Origin: Roseisolibacter agri
GTDB taxonomy: Bacteria > Gemmatimonadota > Gemmatimonadetes > Gemmatimonadales > Gemmatimonadaceae
Assembly (NCBI RefSeq): GCF_030159095.1
Contig: NZ_BRXS01000001.1
Location: 744,001-808,000, forward strand
Length of the DNA: 64,000 nt
Reading direction: 5' to 3'
The notes under the pieces were generated by a model that was given only the letters and a program-made list of their open reading frames with translations, did not search any database and was not told the DNA's origin. The translations under genes and the position numbers were made by a program. How positions within the stretch are numbered: the stretch's first letter is position 1; each line of letters begins with the position of its first letter. Positions 13,918 to 23,090 of the stretch are shown here, one piece after another.

Positions 13918-16578
13918 GTGAGCAGAGCCCTTCGCTACCTCGCTGTCTCGACCATCGGTCTCGCATGGGGGTGCGCCGACACCCCGACCGTCGCGCCGCG
14001 CGCGCCGGCGCGCGACCCGCTCGCGCCGACCGTCCAACCGTCGTTCGCGATCGGCGGTGGCGGACCCACCGGCGCGATCTTCACGACGGTGCCCGACGGC
14101 TCGATCGTGAACGAGAACGTGCGCTACCGCGACAAGCGCGAGGTCTATCTCGACGGCGGCCCGCGTGGCGGCTCCCCGCAGACCGCGGCCGGCCTGGACG
14201 ACGGCGACTACGTCTTCCAGATCACCGATCCGTCGGGCAAGTACCTGCTGTCGCAGGACAAGTCCGAGTGCCGACTGATCCGCGTGCGGAATGGCGTGAT
14301 CGTCAAGCTGCTCGACCGAGCGTCGGACGGCACGCTCACCGAGCACTCGGCCAGCGACGCGTGCCACACGAACGACGGGCCCGAGGGCGCCGCCGGCAGC
14401 AGCGGGAAGCACGACACCAACGTCGACGTCGACTACGGCGCCAACGGCGCGATCGTCGTGCAGATGATGCCCTACGCCAACACGCCCAATCCGGGCGGCG
14501 TCTACAAGGCGTGGATCTCGAAGATCGACGAGTACGCCGCGAAGGCGACGGGCAAGGGCGTCAGCGATCCGTTCACCGAGCCGCTGAAGCGCATCAACGG
14601 CCGCGACGCGCAGCCGTGCAGCCAGGGCTGCTACCAGGCCGATCCGGGCTTCGGCCCGCCGCGCAACTTCCAGAAGACCGACAACTTCAAGGTGCAGGAG
14701 GAGGCGCGCCTGCGCGTCGTGAAGGTCAACGACCTCGATGGCGACGGCGTGCGCGATTCCGGCGAACCGACGCTGCCGGATTGGGGCGTCGCCTTCATCG
14801 AGACGCTCGGCGACGGCACCGAGGCCCCGCCGATCCTCGACGTGACACCGGCGACGCGCACCTTCGTGCCGGGCGATCAGGTCACCGTCTGCGAGGCGAG
14901 CCTCACCGACTGGGTGTTCTCGTTCGCGACGGTGAACGGCACCGCGGCCGGTGCGCCCACGACGCGCTCCATCGGCGGCACCACGTACTACTGCATCCCC
15001 GTGACCGTCGGCGCGTCCGGCACGACCGTCGAGATCGCGTTCGGCAACTTCCAGTACGGCGTGAAGAGCGGCTACAAGTTCCACGACCGCAACATCAACG
15101 GCGTGTGGAACACGGCGACCGAGGAAGGCCTCGCCGGCTGGACGATCAACCTCACCGGCGCCGACGGGAAGGGGAACGCGGTCAGCCGCACCACGACGAC
15201 GGGGGCGGGCGGCGCCTACACGTTCACGCAGCTCCCGCCGGGGACGTACACGGTGGCCGAGGCGTGCCCCACCGGCTGGTACCAGTCGTACCCGACCCCG
15301 TCGGGCGCGCCGCCGGGCGTCTGCGGCACGGGCGTGCACACGTTCACCATCGTGTCCGGCGCGCCGGGCGCGCCCGACGTGCACGCGAACAACAACTTCG
15401 GCAACTACCAGCCGAGCACGAAGACGGGCGTCAAGTACCACGACCTGAACGGCAACGGCACGCGCGACGCCGGTGAGCCCGGGATCGCGGGCGTGACGAT
15501 CAAGCTGCTGAGCGGTGGGAGCCCAGTGCAGTCGGCGGTCACCGACGCCAACGGCGCGTACACGCTGTCGAACATCCTGCCGGGCACGTACCTCGTGTGC
15601 GAGGTGCTGCCGGACGGCTACGCGCAGTCGGCGCCCAACGCGGGCACGACGCTCGGCACGGGCGAGTCGCTGGCGGACTGCCCCGCGGCCACGCCGGCCT
15701 ACGGCGCGAAGGGCTACCAGATCGTCGTCAGCGCGTCGGCGCAGAGCTTCACCGGCAACGACTTCGGCAACTTCCAGAACGGGTCGATCGCGGGCGTGAA
15801 GATCTCCGACGCCAACGGCAACGGCACGCAGGACGGCGGCGAGGTCGGGCTGGCGGCCTGGCCGATCCACCTGTTCGGGACGACCGGGCTCGGAGCGGCC
15901 GTGCATCGTCACACGACCACGAACGGCAGCGGCCAGTTCACCTTCGCGAACGTGCCGCCGGGCCAGTACCGGCTGTGCGAGGAGCAGAAGGCGGGCTTCG
16001 TGCAGCGGTTCCCGACGCTCGCGACGACGGGCGCGATCGACTGCGGCGCGCTGCTGGCGTCGGTGCACGATCCGGTGCTGCCGGGCATCGGCTACAGCCT
16101 CACGCTGCAGTCGGGCCAGAATCTCAACGCGGGCCTCGACTTCCTGAACCAGCCGAACCAGGGGTGCACGCCGGGCTTCTGGCAGGGTGGCTTCGGCATC
16201 GACCTGTGGAACACGGTGAACGACCCGCAGTGGGGCCCGCCGCGCATCACGAACGGGAGCACCAACCCGTTCATCCAGACCACGCTCTTCAACAGCTTCT
16301 TCGAGCCCGCGCCCGAGTTGGTCGGGGAGACGATGCTCGGCATCGTCGGCACGGGCGGCACGGATGACGAGGCGCGCAAGGCGGCCCGGTCGCTGATCGC
16401 GGGCTACCTGAACACCACCGCGCTCTCGGCGTATCCATTCTCGCAGTCGGAGCTGGTGAGTAAGTGGAGCGCAGCCAACAGCGAAGTTGACGCCGGTCAG
16501 CGGCTGGCGAGGCTGCTCGCGCTGCACACGCTGTTGGACGCGGCGAACAACCTGCACAACACGGTGCTGTGCCAGTGA
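13918..16578 (+). CDS. Multidomain SdrD/Cna-B-like surface lipoprotein ending in a CTPGFW domain
   Basis: 886 aa. Start GTG 13918 is chosen for GGGAGG five bases upstream; it gives a lipoprotein signal with lipobox AWGC. Residues 45-260 form a domain shared with the next gene (GAIFTTVPDGS, EVYLDGGP, YVFQITDPSGK, GVYKAWI, PRNFQKTDNFKV). Then come four SdrD/Cna-B-like beta domains with DxDGDGxxDxGE-type openings (HDRNINGVW, HDLNGNGTRDAGEPG, SDANGNGTQDGGEVG) and the strand motif LPPGTYTV. The Asp/Asn-rich loops are likely Ca-binding. From about residue 749 the end domain starts with GCTPGFWQGG, a motif known at the C-terminus of large secreted bacterial proteins. Probable role: rigid surface stalk or adhesin. 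No enzyme motif is seen. Confidence 0.88.
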   Translation: MSRALRYLAVSTIGLAWGCADTPTVAPRAPARDPLAPTVQPSFAIGGGGPTGAIFTTVPDGSIVNENVRYRDKREVYLDGGPRGGSPQTAAGLDDGDYVFQITDPSGKYLLSQDKSECRLIRVRNGVIVKLLDRASDGTLTEHSASDACHTNDGPEGAAGSSGKHDTNVDVDYGANGAIVVQMMPYANTPNPGGVYKAWISKIDEYAAKATGKGVSDPFTEPLKRINGRDAQPCSQGCYQADPGFGPPRNFQKTDNFKVQEEARLRVVKVNDLDGDGVRDSGEPTLPDWGVAFIETLGDGTEAPPILDVTPATRTFVPGDQVTVCEASLTDWVFSFATVNGTAAGAPTTRSIGGTTYYCIPVTVGASGTTVEIAFGNFQYGVKSGYKFHDRNINGVWNTATEEGLAGWTINLTGADGKGNAVSRTTTTGAGGAYTFTQLPPGTYTVAEACPTGWYQSYPTPSGAPPGVCGTGVHTFTIVSGAPGAPDVHANNNFGNYQPSTKTGVKYHDLNGNGTRDAGEPGIAGVTIKLLSGGSPVQSAVTDANGAYTLSNILPGTYLVCEVLPDGYAQSAPNAGTTLGTGESLADCPAATPAYGAKGYQIVVSASAQSFTGNDFGNFQNGSIAGVKISDANGNGTQDGGEVGLAAWPIHLFGTTGLGAAVHRHTTTNGSGQFTFANVPPGQYRLCEEQKAGFVQRFPTLATTGAIDCGALLASVHDPVLPGIGYSLTLQSGQNLNAGLDFLNQPNQGCTPGFWQGGFGIDLWNTVNDPQWGPPRITNGSTNPFIQTTLFNSFFEPAPELVGETMLGIVGTGGTDDEARKAARSLIAGYLNTTALSAYPFSQSELVSKWSAANSEVDAGQRLARLLALHTLLDAANNLHNTVLCQ

Positions 16579-17036
16579 CGGCGGCATCGACGGCACCGGG
16601 GCTGCGGGCCCGGTGCCGCACTCGCCGCACCGTGGGCCCACAGGCGGGACGGCGAGGGTAGGGCCGAGGGGGAAGCGAGCGCGCTCGCTTCCCCCTCGCC
16701 GCATCGCGGCCGCGCCACGATCGAGCGCTCGCGGCTCGTGCTCGGGCGACGTCGCCCGGGGCGAGCGGCCGGGTCGAACCATCCCCCGCCGCGCGGCCGC
16801 TACGCGCACGCCGTGATGTCGCTACACAGCAGCGATCCGTCGGCCGGGAGCGAAGCGCGAGTCTGCGTCCCCGGGCCGGCGTTCCCAGTCCCTCGCCGGA
16901 GGACGCCATGTGCCGCCCTCGCGCGTCGTGCGCGCACTCGCGACCGCCGCCCAGCGCGCACCGCGCCGGGCTCTCCCGCCACTCCGCGGCCGCGGCCCAT
17001 CGACCTCACGCAGTCGACCATCAGAGAGGCGACACG
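16579..17036. other. Intergenic region before fourth island gene
   Basis: 458 bp. It holds the terminator at 16665-16698 and a long GC-rich leader. An upstream in-frame ATG at 16908 has a GGAGG site but would add 43 His/Arg/Pro-rich residues before the lipoprotein signal. It may be a short leader ORF or chance. Confidence 0.7.
16665..16698 (+). terminator. Hairpin terminator after third island gene
   Basis: A 16-bp perfect stem starting CGAGGGGGAAGCGAGC with a 2-nt spacer, no T tract. Confidence 0.85.
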
Positions 17037-19355
17037 ATGCACATGAAGTCGAGCATGCGATGGCTCGCGCTCCTCCCGGTCGCCGTGATGGCGGCCGCGG
17101 TAGCCTGTCGCGACGACACCGTCGCCCCGCAGCTCACGCCGTCGGACGCGCCGCAGCGCGTGCTGACGGGATCGATCACCGACGAGTACACCGCCGGCAC
17201 GCCGGTCCACGGCGCGATCTTCACGACCACGCCGGACGGTGACGTCGTCAACGGGAACACGAAGTACACGCAGAAGATCGAGGTCTACCTGGACGGCGGC
17301 CCGCGCAACGCCAACTCGCAGGCGGCCGGGCTGCCCGACGGGCTGTACGTCTTCCAGATCACCGATCCGCCGGGCAAGCTGCTGCTCTCCAAGGACCCGG
17401 CACGCTGCCGCGTCGTGCAGGTGGACGGCGGCGTGATCAAGGGAACGGTGGCCGTCGCGTCCATCCCGGGGCAGGATCCCGCCGCCGCCGACGTGTGGGG
17501 CGGGTCGGGATCGACCAAGAACAATCCCTGCCATGTCGAGGACGCGCCGGAAGGCGCGGCGGGCGCCTCCGGCCAGCACGACACGAACGCCGACACGGAG
17601 CTGGGCGGCGGCACGACCGTCCAGATGATGCCGTTCTTCGACACGCCGAACAACGGCGGCGTCTACAAGGCGTGGATCACGCCGCTCAAGGCATATCTGG
17701 AAAAGGGCGGCAACCTGAACACGCAGACGGCGGGCGTCTACTCGTCGTCGCCGCGCACGCTGATCGGCTACGCGCCCGACCCAGGCTTCAAGAATCCCGG
17801 GCGCAACTTCGTCAAGACGGACAACTTCAAGGTCGTCGAGAATCCGCCGTTCATCCGCATCTCGAAGATCCTCGACGGTGCGCCCTACACGGGCTGGCCC
17901 GTCACGGTCTACGAGCTGATCGAGGGCGAGTGGGTGGGCGCGGGCTTCCGCCCCACGGTCGCCACCTTCGCGATCCCGCTCGGCACCGACGTCCAGCTGC
18001 TGGCCTGCGAGGCGATCCTTGCGGGCTCCGCCCCGGTCTCCGCCACCGTCGGCGGCGTCAACGCGCCGCGGGTCACGGGTGGAACGCCAGCCGTGCCGAC
18101 CACGGACGGGCAGGGGCATGAGCTCTTCTGCGTGGCGGTGCCTGGCACCGCGAGCGCGACGACGATCGACGTCGTGTTCACCAACGCGTCGCCGGACGCG
18201 CGCATCTCCATCTCGCCGCTGGACGACACCAACGGCATCGGTGAGCCGCACGTCCTGACCGCGCTGGTGCAGCAGGACGACAAGAAGGCGGCGAACACGG
18301 GTGGTGGCGACGCGGTGACCGGCTTCGGGCCGGCGCCGAACGGCACGCTCGTGACGCTCAGCCTCACGAACAGCAACGGCGCGACCGCGACGTTCGTGGG
18401 CGGCAACACGTGCACGACGACCAGCGGCACGTGCACGGTGACGATCAACAGCCCGACTGCCGGCACGGTCGTCATCCACGCGACGACCACGTTCAGCGTG
18501 AACGGGGTGAGCCTCACGCGTTCCACCGGCCCCGGGCTCGCCACGGCGGTCGGCGACGACGCGCGGAAGATCTACAGCGCCGGCTCGCTGAGCTGGGTGA
18601 AGATCGACGCGGCGACGCCGCCACGCTATCTCGCGGGCGCGACGTTCCGCGTGCGGCGGACGCATGATCGCTTCGGCGCCGCCGTGAGCACGCCCGACTT
18701 GAGCGTGACCGACAACGTCGCGCCCGACGCGAACTCCGCCGACGGCCAGTTCCTCGTTGCGGGGCTGCCGCTCGGCCGCTACTGCATCAAGGAGACGGCG
18801 GCGCCCGCCGGCTATCTGCTCGATCCCACCGAGCAGTGTGGCGACCTCGTCTCGACGCTGAACCTCTCGATCGCGTCGCCCAACGGCAGCGCGAACCCGT
18901 TCGTCAACAGCCTGGAAGGGCGGATGACGGGCGGCAGCGGCAAGATCGAGATCACGCTGCCCAACAACGGGGGCACGCTGACGATCAGCACCGGCTTCAC
19001 GATCCACTGCGACATCACGCTCTCGAACAACATCGAGATCAACTGGCCGGGCAACCGGTGGCATCTCGACAAGCCGATCAAGACGGCCACGTGCCTCGAC
19101 GATCCGAACGTGATCCCGGACCAGCCGGACGCGCCGTTCGACACCTTCCTCGGCACCGCCGAGGGCGCGCTGAACGGCCAGGCGATCTCGCGGATCTCGT
19201 TCACCTTCGTGGACGGTGACGGATCGCCCGGCGGCAAGGCGAACGACCGCGTGTCGCTCACGATCTGGAACACGCAGGGGCAGGTGGTCCTGAGCTTCAC
19301 GAACCTCCCGATCAAGGGGAACCTGCAGGCGCACGAGGACCAGCCGCACAAGTAG
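17037..19355 (+). CDS. Surface lipoprotein with prealbumin-like domain, paralogue of upstream gene in its N-terminal domain
   Basis: 772 aa from ATG 17037 (GAGAGG seven bases upstream). Lipobox AAVAC. Residues 45-265 match the N-terminal domain of the preceding gene (GAIFTTTPDGD, EVYLDGGP, YVFQITDPPGK, GVYKAWITPL, GRNFVKTDNFKV). Residues 270-380 form a beta domain. An Ig-like segment around 385-510 (ISISPLDDTNGIGEP) resembles bacterial Ig/invasin-type repeats. A SpaA/prealbumin-like domain follows (about 525-630; RYLAGATFRV, GLPLGRYCIKETAAPAGY). The last 130 residues form an unknown beta-rich domain (IEITLPNNGGTLTIS, ISFTFVDGDGSPGG). Likely surface-exposed. The end domain differs from that of the paralogue, so the two proteins share a mount but not a tip. 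Confidence 0.87.
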   Translation: MHMKSSMRWLALLPVAVMAAAVACRDDTVAPQLTPSDAPQRVLTGSITDEYTAGTPVHGAIFTTTPDGDVVNGNTKYTQKIEVYLDGGPRNANSQAAGLPDGLYVFQITDPPGKLLLSKDPARCRVVQVDGGVIKGTVAVASIPGQDPAAADVWGGSGSTKNNPCHVEDAPEGAAGASGQHDTNADTELGGGTTVQMMPFFDTPNNGGVYKAWITPLKAYLEKGGNLNTQTAGVYSSSPRTLIGYAPDPGFKNPGRNFVKTDNFKVVENPPFIRISKILDGAPYTGWPVTVYELIEGEWVGAGFRPTVATFAIPLGTDVQLLACEAILAGSAPVSATVGGVNAPRVTGGTPAVPTTDGQGHELFCVAVPGTASATTIDVVFTNASPDARISISPLDDTNGIGEPHVLTALVQQDDKKAANTGGGDAVTGFGPAPNGTLVTLSLTNSNGATATFVGGNTCTTTSGTCTVTINSPTAGTVVIHATTTFSVNGVSLTRSTGPGLATAVGDDARKIYSAGSLSWVKIDAATPPRYLAGATFRVRRTHDRFGAAVSTPDLSVTDNVAPDANSADGQFLVAGLPLGRYCIKETAAPAGYLLDPTEQCGDLVSTLNLSIASPNGSANPFVNSLEGRMTGGSGKIEITLPNNGGTLTISTGFTIHCDITLSNNIEINWPGNRWHLDKPIKTATCLDDPNVIPDQPDAPFDTFLGTAEGALNGQAISRISFTFVDGDGSPGGKANDRVSLTIWNTQGQVVLSFTNLPIKGNLQAHEDQPHK

Positions 19356-19405
19356 CGGCGGGAGCTGGCAGCGGGGCAGCCACAACGCCCCGCCGCGCCG
19401 CACCG

Positions 19406-19413
19406 TAAGTTTG
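19406..19413 (+). promoter_or_regulatory. Putative -10/-7 box TAAGTTTG for the metalloprotease gene
   Basis: Exact match to the Bacteroidetes-type TAnnTTTG element. The hairpin at 19414-19447 follows it directly and would then lie in the leader, 67 nt before the ATG. Confidence 0.4.
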
Positions 19414-19447
19414 GCGACGGGCCGTCCTCCCGAGGGCGGCCCGTCGC
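19414..19447 (+). terminator. Hairpin terminator after fourth island gene
   Basis: A 16-bp stem starting GCGACGGGCC with one G-T wobble pair. It serves as terminator for the gene ending at 19355 or as a leader hairpin of the next gene. Confidence 0.7.
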
Positions 19448-19479
19448 ACGTCCACCGCCGGCTCCCCTCAGCCTCCGCC

Positions 19480-21930
19480 ATGCCCACGCTCCGTTCCTCG
19501 CGTGTCACCACGGTGCTCGCCGCGGCGTCACTTGCCGTATGCGCGGTCGCGCGCCCGCTCGCCGCCCAGGCGGCACCGTTCGGCGGCAAGACCGCCGGTC
19601 ACGAGCGGCTCGACGGCTTCCTGCCGCTCCACCACGACGCGCGCACCGGCAAGGTGCTGCTCGAGCTGCCCGGCGACTCCACGCGCGCGCTGCTGCTGAC
19701 GACCCTCGCCACGGGTCTGGGCTCCAACCCGGTGGGGCTGGACCGCGGCATGAGCGGCGAGAACTACGTCGTGCGCTTCGACCGGTCGGGCGAGAAGGTG
19801 CTGGCGGTGCTCGAGAACTGGCAGTACCGCAGCTCCGACACGGCCAACGCCGCGCACCAGCGCAGCGTCGCCGAGGCGTTCCCGCCGAGCATCGTCGCGG
19901 CGCTGCCGCTCGTGGGGACCGAGGGCGGGCGGCTGCTGGTGGACGCGACCGACTTCTTCGTGCGCGACTGGATGGACGTGCCGCGCACGCTGGAGCGCGC
20001 GGGGCAGGGGAGCTACGCGGTCGCGCGCGACCGCTCGGGGATCAACCGCGCGCTGACGCGCAACTTCCCGCGCAACACCGAGGTCGACATCAACCTGACG
20101 TTCGCCTCGGGCGGCCGCCCGGGCCCGATCGTCGAGCGCATCACGCCCGACGGGCGCGCGTTCACGCTGCGCGAGCACCTGTCGCTCGTCGCGCTGCCCG
20201 ACGGCGCGTACCGCCCGCGCGAGTGGGATCCGCGCGTCGGCTACTTCGGCATCCGCTTCCACGACTTCGCGCAGCCCATCCAGCGCCCGCTGCAGCAGGC
20301 GTGGATCGGCCGCCACCGGCTGCTGCGCGGCCCCGACGGCCGCATCGCCAACCCGATCGTGTACTACGTCGATCCCGGCATCCCCGAGCCGGTGAAGACG
20401 GCGACGATGCAGGGCGTGAAGTGGTGGGAGGAGGCGTTCGACAAGGCGGGGCTCACGGGCGGCTTCCGCGTCGAGTGGCTGCCCGCCGGCGCCGACCCGA
20501 TGGACGCGCGCTACAACGTCGTGCAGTGGGAGAACCGCAACGAGCGCGGCTGGTCCGTCGGCGGCTCGCTCGGCGACCCGCGCACGGGCGAGATCCTGAA
20601 GGCGATGGCGCGCATGGACAGCCACCGCGCGCGCACCGACTACAACCTCTACGCGGGCCTCATGGGCGCCGAGGCGGCGGCCGCGGACACCGCGTTCGTG
20701 CTGTCGCGCGTGCGGCAGGTGAGCGCGCACGAGGTCGGGCACACGCTCGGCCTCGGGCACAACTACATCGCGTCGACGTACGAGCGCGGGAGCGTGATGG
20801 ACTACCCCGCGCCCCGCGTGCGGCTGACGCCCGCGGGCGAGATCGACATCTCGCAGGCGTACGACGTGGGCCCGGGCGAGTACGACGTGTGGGCGATCCG
20901 CTGGGGCTACGGCATCTTCCCGGCTGCGAGCGAGAAGGACTCGCTGCGCGCGATCGTGCGCGAGGGGCTGCAGAAGGGCTTCCTCTACCTGTCGGACGGC
21001 GACGCGCGCCCCGAGTTCGCGAGCGACCCGCGCGTGAACCTGTGGGACGACGCCGCCACGCCCGAGGAGTTCTGGCGCCACCAGACCGGCGTGCGGCGCG
21101 TCGCGATGGCGCGCTTCGGCGAGCGCGTGGTGCGGCCGGGCGATCCGCTCGCGCTGCTGCAGGAGCGCTTCGCGCCCGTGTACTTCATGCACCGCTTCGC
21201 GCTCAACTCGCTCGCCAAGACGATCGGCGGGATGGAGTACGCCAGCGCGATGCGCGGCGACGGCCAGCAGGCGACGCGCGCGGTCGCCGCGGACCGCCAG
21301 CGCCGCGCCCTCGCGCTGCTGGTGGGCGGGCTGCGGCCGCGCGAGCTCGCGATCCCCGACACGGTGCGCGCGCTGCTCGGACCCAACGCCAGCGCCGTCA
21401 CGCCGGACGTGGAGCTGTTCCGGTCGCGCACGCGCCCGACGTTCGACGCCCTGGGCGCCGCGCGCACGCTGGCGCAGATGACGATCGACGCCACGCTGCA
21501 GCGCGAGCGCGCCGCGCGCCTGGTGCAGCAGCACGCCTTCGACCCGCGCCAGCTCTCGCTCGCCGAGGCGATCGACTCGATCGCCGCGGGCACGCGCTGG
21601 CCCACGGGCGCCGCGAGCACGACGACGGCGTCCGCCGAGCAGGCGATGCGCTTCGTGGCGCAGCGCGCGCTGCTCGACCGCCTGATCGCGCTCGCCGCCG
21701 ACAGCGACGCGGCGCCCGAGGTCCGCGCGATGGCGGAGCTGAAGCTCGGCGAGCTGGGCGCCGCCGCGGGACGCGCCGCGCGCGGGCTGCCGAACGGCGG
21801 GCGGATCGAGGCGCGCGCGCACTACCGCTCGCTCGCGACCGACGCCGAGCAGTGGCTGACGAGCCGCGAGGCGCCCAAGCCGTCGCCCGCGCTCGTCGCG
21901 CCGCCGGGCGATCCGTTCGGGCAGCCGTGA
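19480..21930 (+). CDS. Secreted zinc-dependent metalloprotease (DUF5117/DUF4953 type)
   Basis: 816 aa with a cleavable signal peptide (about residues 1-29, ending LAAQA). The N-terminal part (HERLDGFLPLHHDARTGKV) is the DUF5118/DUF5117 region of this family. The catalytic part (about 310-640) holds the zinc site HEVGHTLGLGHN around residues 418-429, followed by SVMDYPAPR as in metzincin-like families. The C-terminal 200 residues are helical and Ala/Arg-rich. It probably degrades extracellular or periplasmic protein. Its stop overlaps the start of the next gene as GTGA, so the two are likely translated together. The start ATG was chosen as the first giving a clean signal peptide. Confidence 0.92.
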   Translation: MPTLRSSRVTTVLAAASLAVCAVARPLAAQAAPFGGKTAGHERLDGFLPLHHDARTGKVLLELPGDSTRALLLTTLATGLGSNPVGLDRGMSGENYVVRFDRSGEKVLAVLENWQYRSSDTANAAHQRSVAEAFPPSIVAALPLVGTEGGRLLVDATDFFVRDWMDVPRTLERAGQGSYAVARDRSGINRALTRNFPRNTEVDINLTFASGGRPGPIVERITPDGRAFTLREHLSLVALPDGAYRPREWDPRVGYFGIRFHDFAQPIQRPLQQAWIGRHRLLRGPDGRIANPIVYYVDPGIPEPVKTATMQGVKWWEEAFDKAGLTGGFRVEWLPAGADPMDARYNVVQWENRNERGWSVGGSLGDPRTGEILKAMARMDSHRARTDYNLYAGLMGAEAAAADTAFVLSRVRQVSAHEVGHTLGLGHNYIASTYERGSVMDYPAPRVRLTPAGEIDISQAYDVGPGEYDVWAIRWGYGIFPAASEKDSLRAIVREGLQKGFLYLSDGDARPEFASDPRVNLWDDAATPEEFWRHQTGVRRVAMARFGERVVRPGDPLALLQERFAPVYFMHRFALNSLAKTIGGMEYASAMRGDGQQATRAVAADRQRRALALLVGGLRPRELAIPDTVRALLGPNASAVTPDVELFRSRTRPTFDALGAARTLAQMTIDATLQRERAARLVQQHAFDPRQLSLAEAIDSIAAGTRWPTGAASTTTASAEQAMRFVAQRALLDRLIALAADSDAAPEVRAMAELKLGELGAAAGRAARGLPNGGRIEARAHYRSLATDAEQWLTSREAPKPSPALVAPPGDPFGQP

Positions 21931-22904
21931 GCACGGCATCCCGCGTCACGCTCGACGGCATCCGCCGCGCGCAGCGTGCGATCGATCCGGCGTTCCTCGA
22001 CTCGCCGCAGCTCGAGTCCGCGCCGCTGAACGACGCGCTCGGCGCACGGGTGGTGCTGAAAGTCGAGACGCTCAACCCCGTCCGCTCGTTCAAGGGGCGG
22101 GGCGCGGACTGGTTCGTCGCGTCGCTGGTGGCGGAGGCGGCGGCGCGTGGGGCGCCGCCGCCGCGCGTGGTGTGCGCGTCGGCCGGCAACTTCGGGCAGG
22201 GGATCGCCGACGCCGCGCGCCGCCGCGGCGCGCGCGCGACCGTGTACGCCGCGCACACCGCCAACACGCTCAAGATCGCGCGCATGCGCGCGCTGGGCGC
22301 CGAGGTGCGGCTGGCGGGCGACGACTTCGACGCGGCGAAGGACGCGGCGCGCGCCGCCGCGGCCGAGGAAGGCGTGCCGTTCGTGGAGGACGGGCGCGAG
22401 CTGGCCGTGACCGAGGGCGCGGGGACGATGGGGCTGGAGCTCGCGCGCTGGCCCGCGCCGCTCGACGTCGCGCTGGTGCCGCTGGGCAATGGCGCGCTGC
22501 TCGCCGGCGTCGGGCACGCGCTGCGCGCGCTGTCGCCGGGCACGCGGCTGGTGGCGGTGTGCGCTGCCGGCGCCCCGTCGATGGCGCGGTCGCTGCGGGA
22601 GGGGCGCGTGGTGCGGACGGAGCGCGCCGCCACGATCGCGGACGGCATCGCGGTGCGCGTGCCCGTGCCCGAGGCGCTCGACGACCTGCGCGGCGCGGTC
22701 GACGAGGTCGTGCTCGTGGACGACGACGCGATACGCGAGGCGATGCGGCTGGTGCACCGCCACGTCGGGCTCGTCGTCGAGCCCGCGGGCGTGGTGGGCG
22801 TCGCGGCCGCGCTGGCGCACCCGGCGCTCGTGCGCGGCGCGCTGGCGGCCACGCCGCTGTGCGGCGGCAACCTCACGCCCGAGCAGATGCGCGACTGGCT
22901 GTAG
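21927..22904 (+). CDS. PLP-dependent threonine/serine dehydratase-like enzyme
   Basis: 325 aa, fold type II PLP enzyme. SFKGRG (about residues 50-55) carries the Lys that forms the Schiff base. SAGNFGQG is the phosphate/substrate loop, VPLGNGALLAGV replaces the usual Gly-rich phosphate-binding stretch, and CGGNLTPEQM is the family ending. It most likely deaminates serine or threonine to the 2-oxoacid, with no C-terminal ACT domain, so it is not the isoleucine-regulated form. GTG start at 21927 overlaps the metalloprotease stop by 4 nt. The pairing suggests catabolism of amino acids released by proteolysis (inference). Confidence 0.88.
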   Translation: MSTASRVTLDGIRRAQRAIDPAFLDSPQLESAPLNDALGARVVLKVETLNPVRSFKGRGADWFVASLVAEAAARGAPPPRVVCASAGNFGQGIADAARRRGARATVYAAHTANTLKIARMRALGAEVRLAGDDFDAAKDAARAAAAEEGVPFVEDGRELAVTEGAGTMGLELARWPAPLDVALVPLGNGALLAGVGHALRALSPGTRLVAVCAAGAPSMARSLREGRVVRTERAATIADGIAVRVPVPEALDDLRGAVDEVVLVDDDAIREAMRLVHRHVGLVVEPAGVVGVAAALAHPALVRGALAATPLCGGNLTPEQMRDWL

Positions 22905-22948
22905 CGCCGGCCACGCACGCGACGCCGAGCGTCGCGTGCGCGCGACGC

Positions 22949-22977
22949 TTGACAGTCCGTGCGCGCGATCGAATGTT
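22949..22977 (+). promoter_or_regulatory. Sigma-70-type promoter of the HIT gene
   Basis: Consensus TTGACA at 22949-22954, 17 bp, then AATGTT at 22972-22977. Start of transcription near 22984, leader about 107 nt. Confidence 0.55.
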
Positions 22978-23090
22978 CGCGACGAGGGCACGGACGGCCG
23001 CGCGATGACGTCACGTCGACGCGTGGCACCGGCCCTGCACCTCGCGGTCGACGTCCCGTTCCACCGCTCCCCGCTCCGAGGCCGCCGCGC

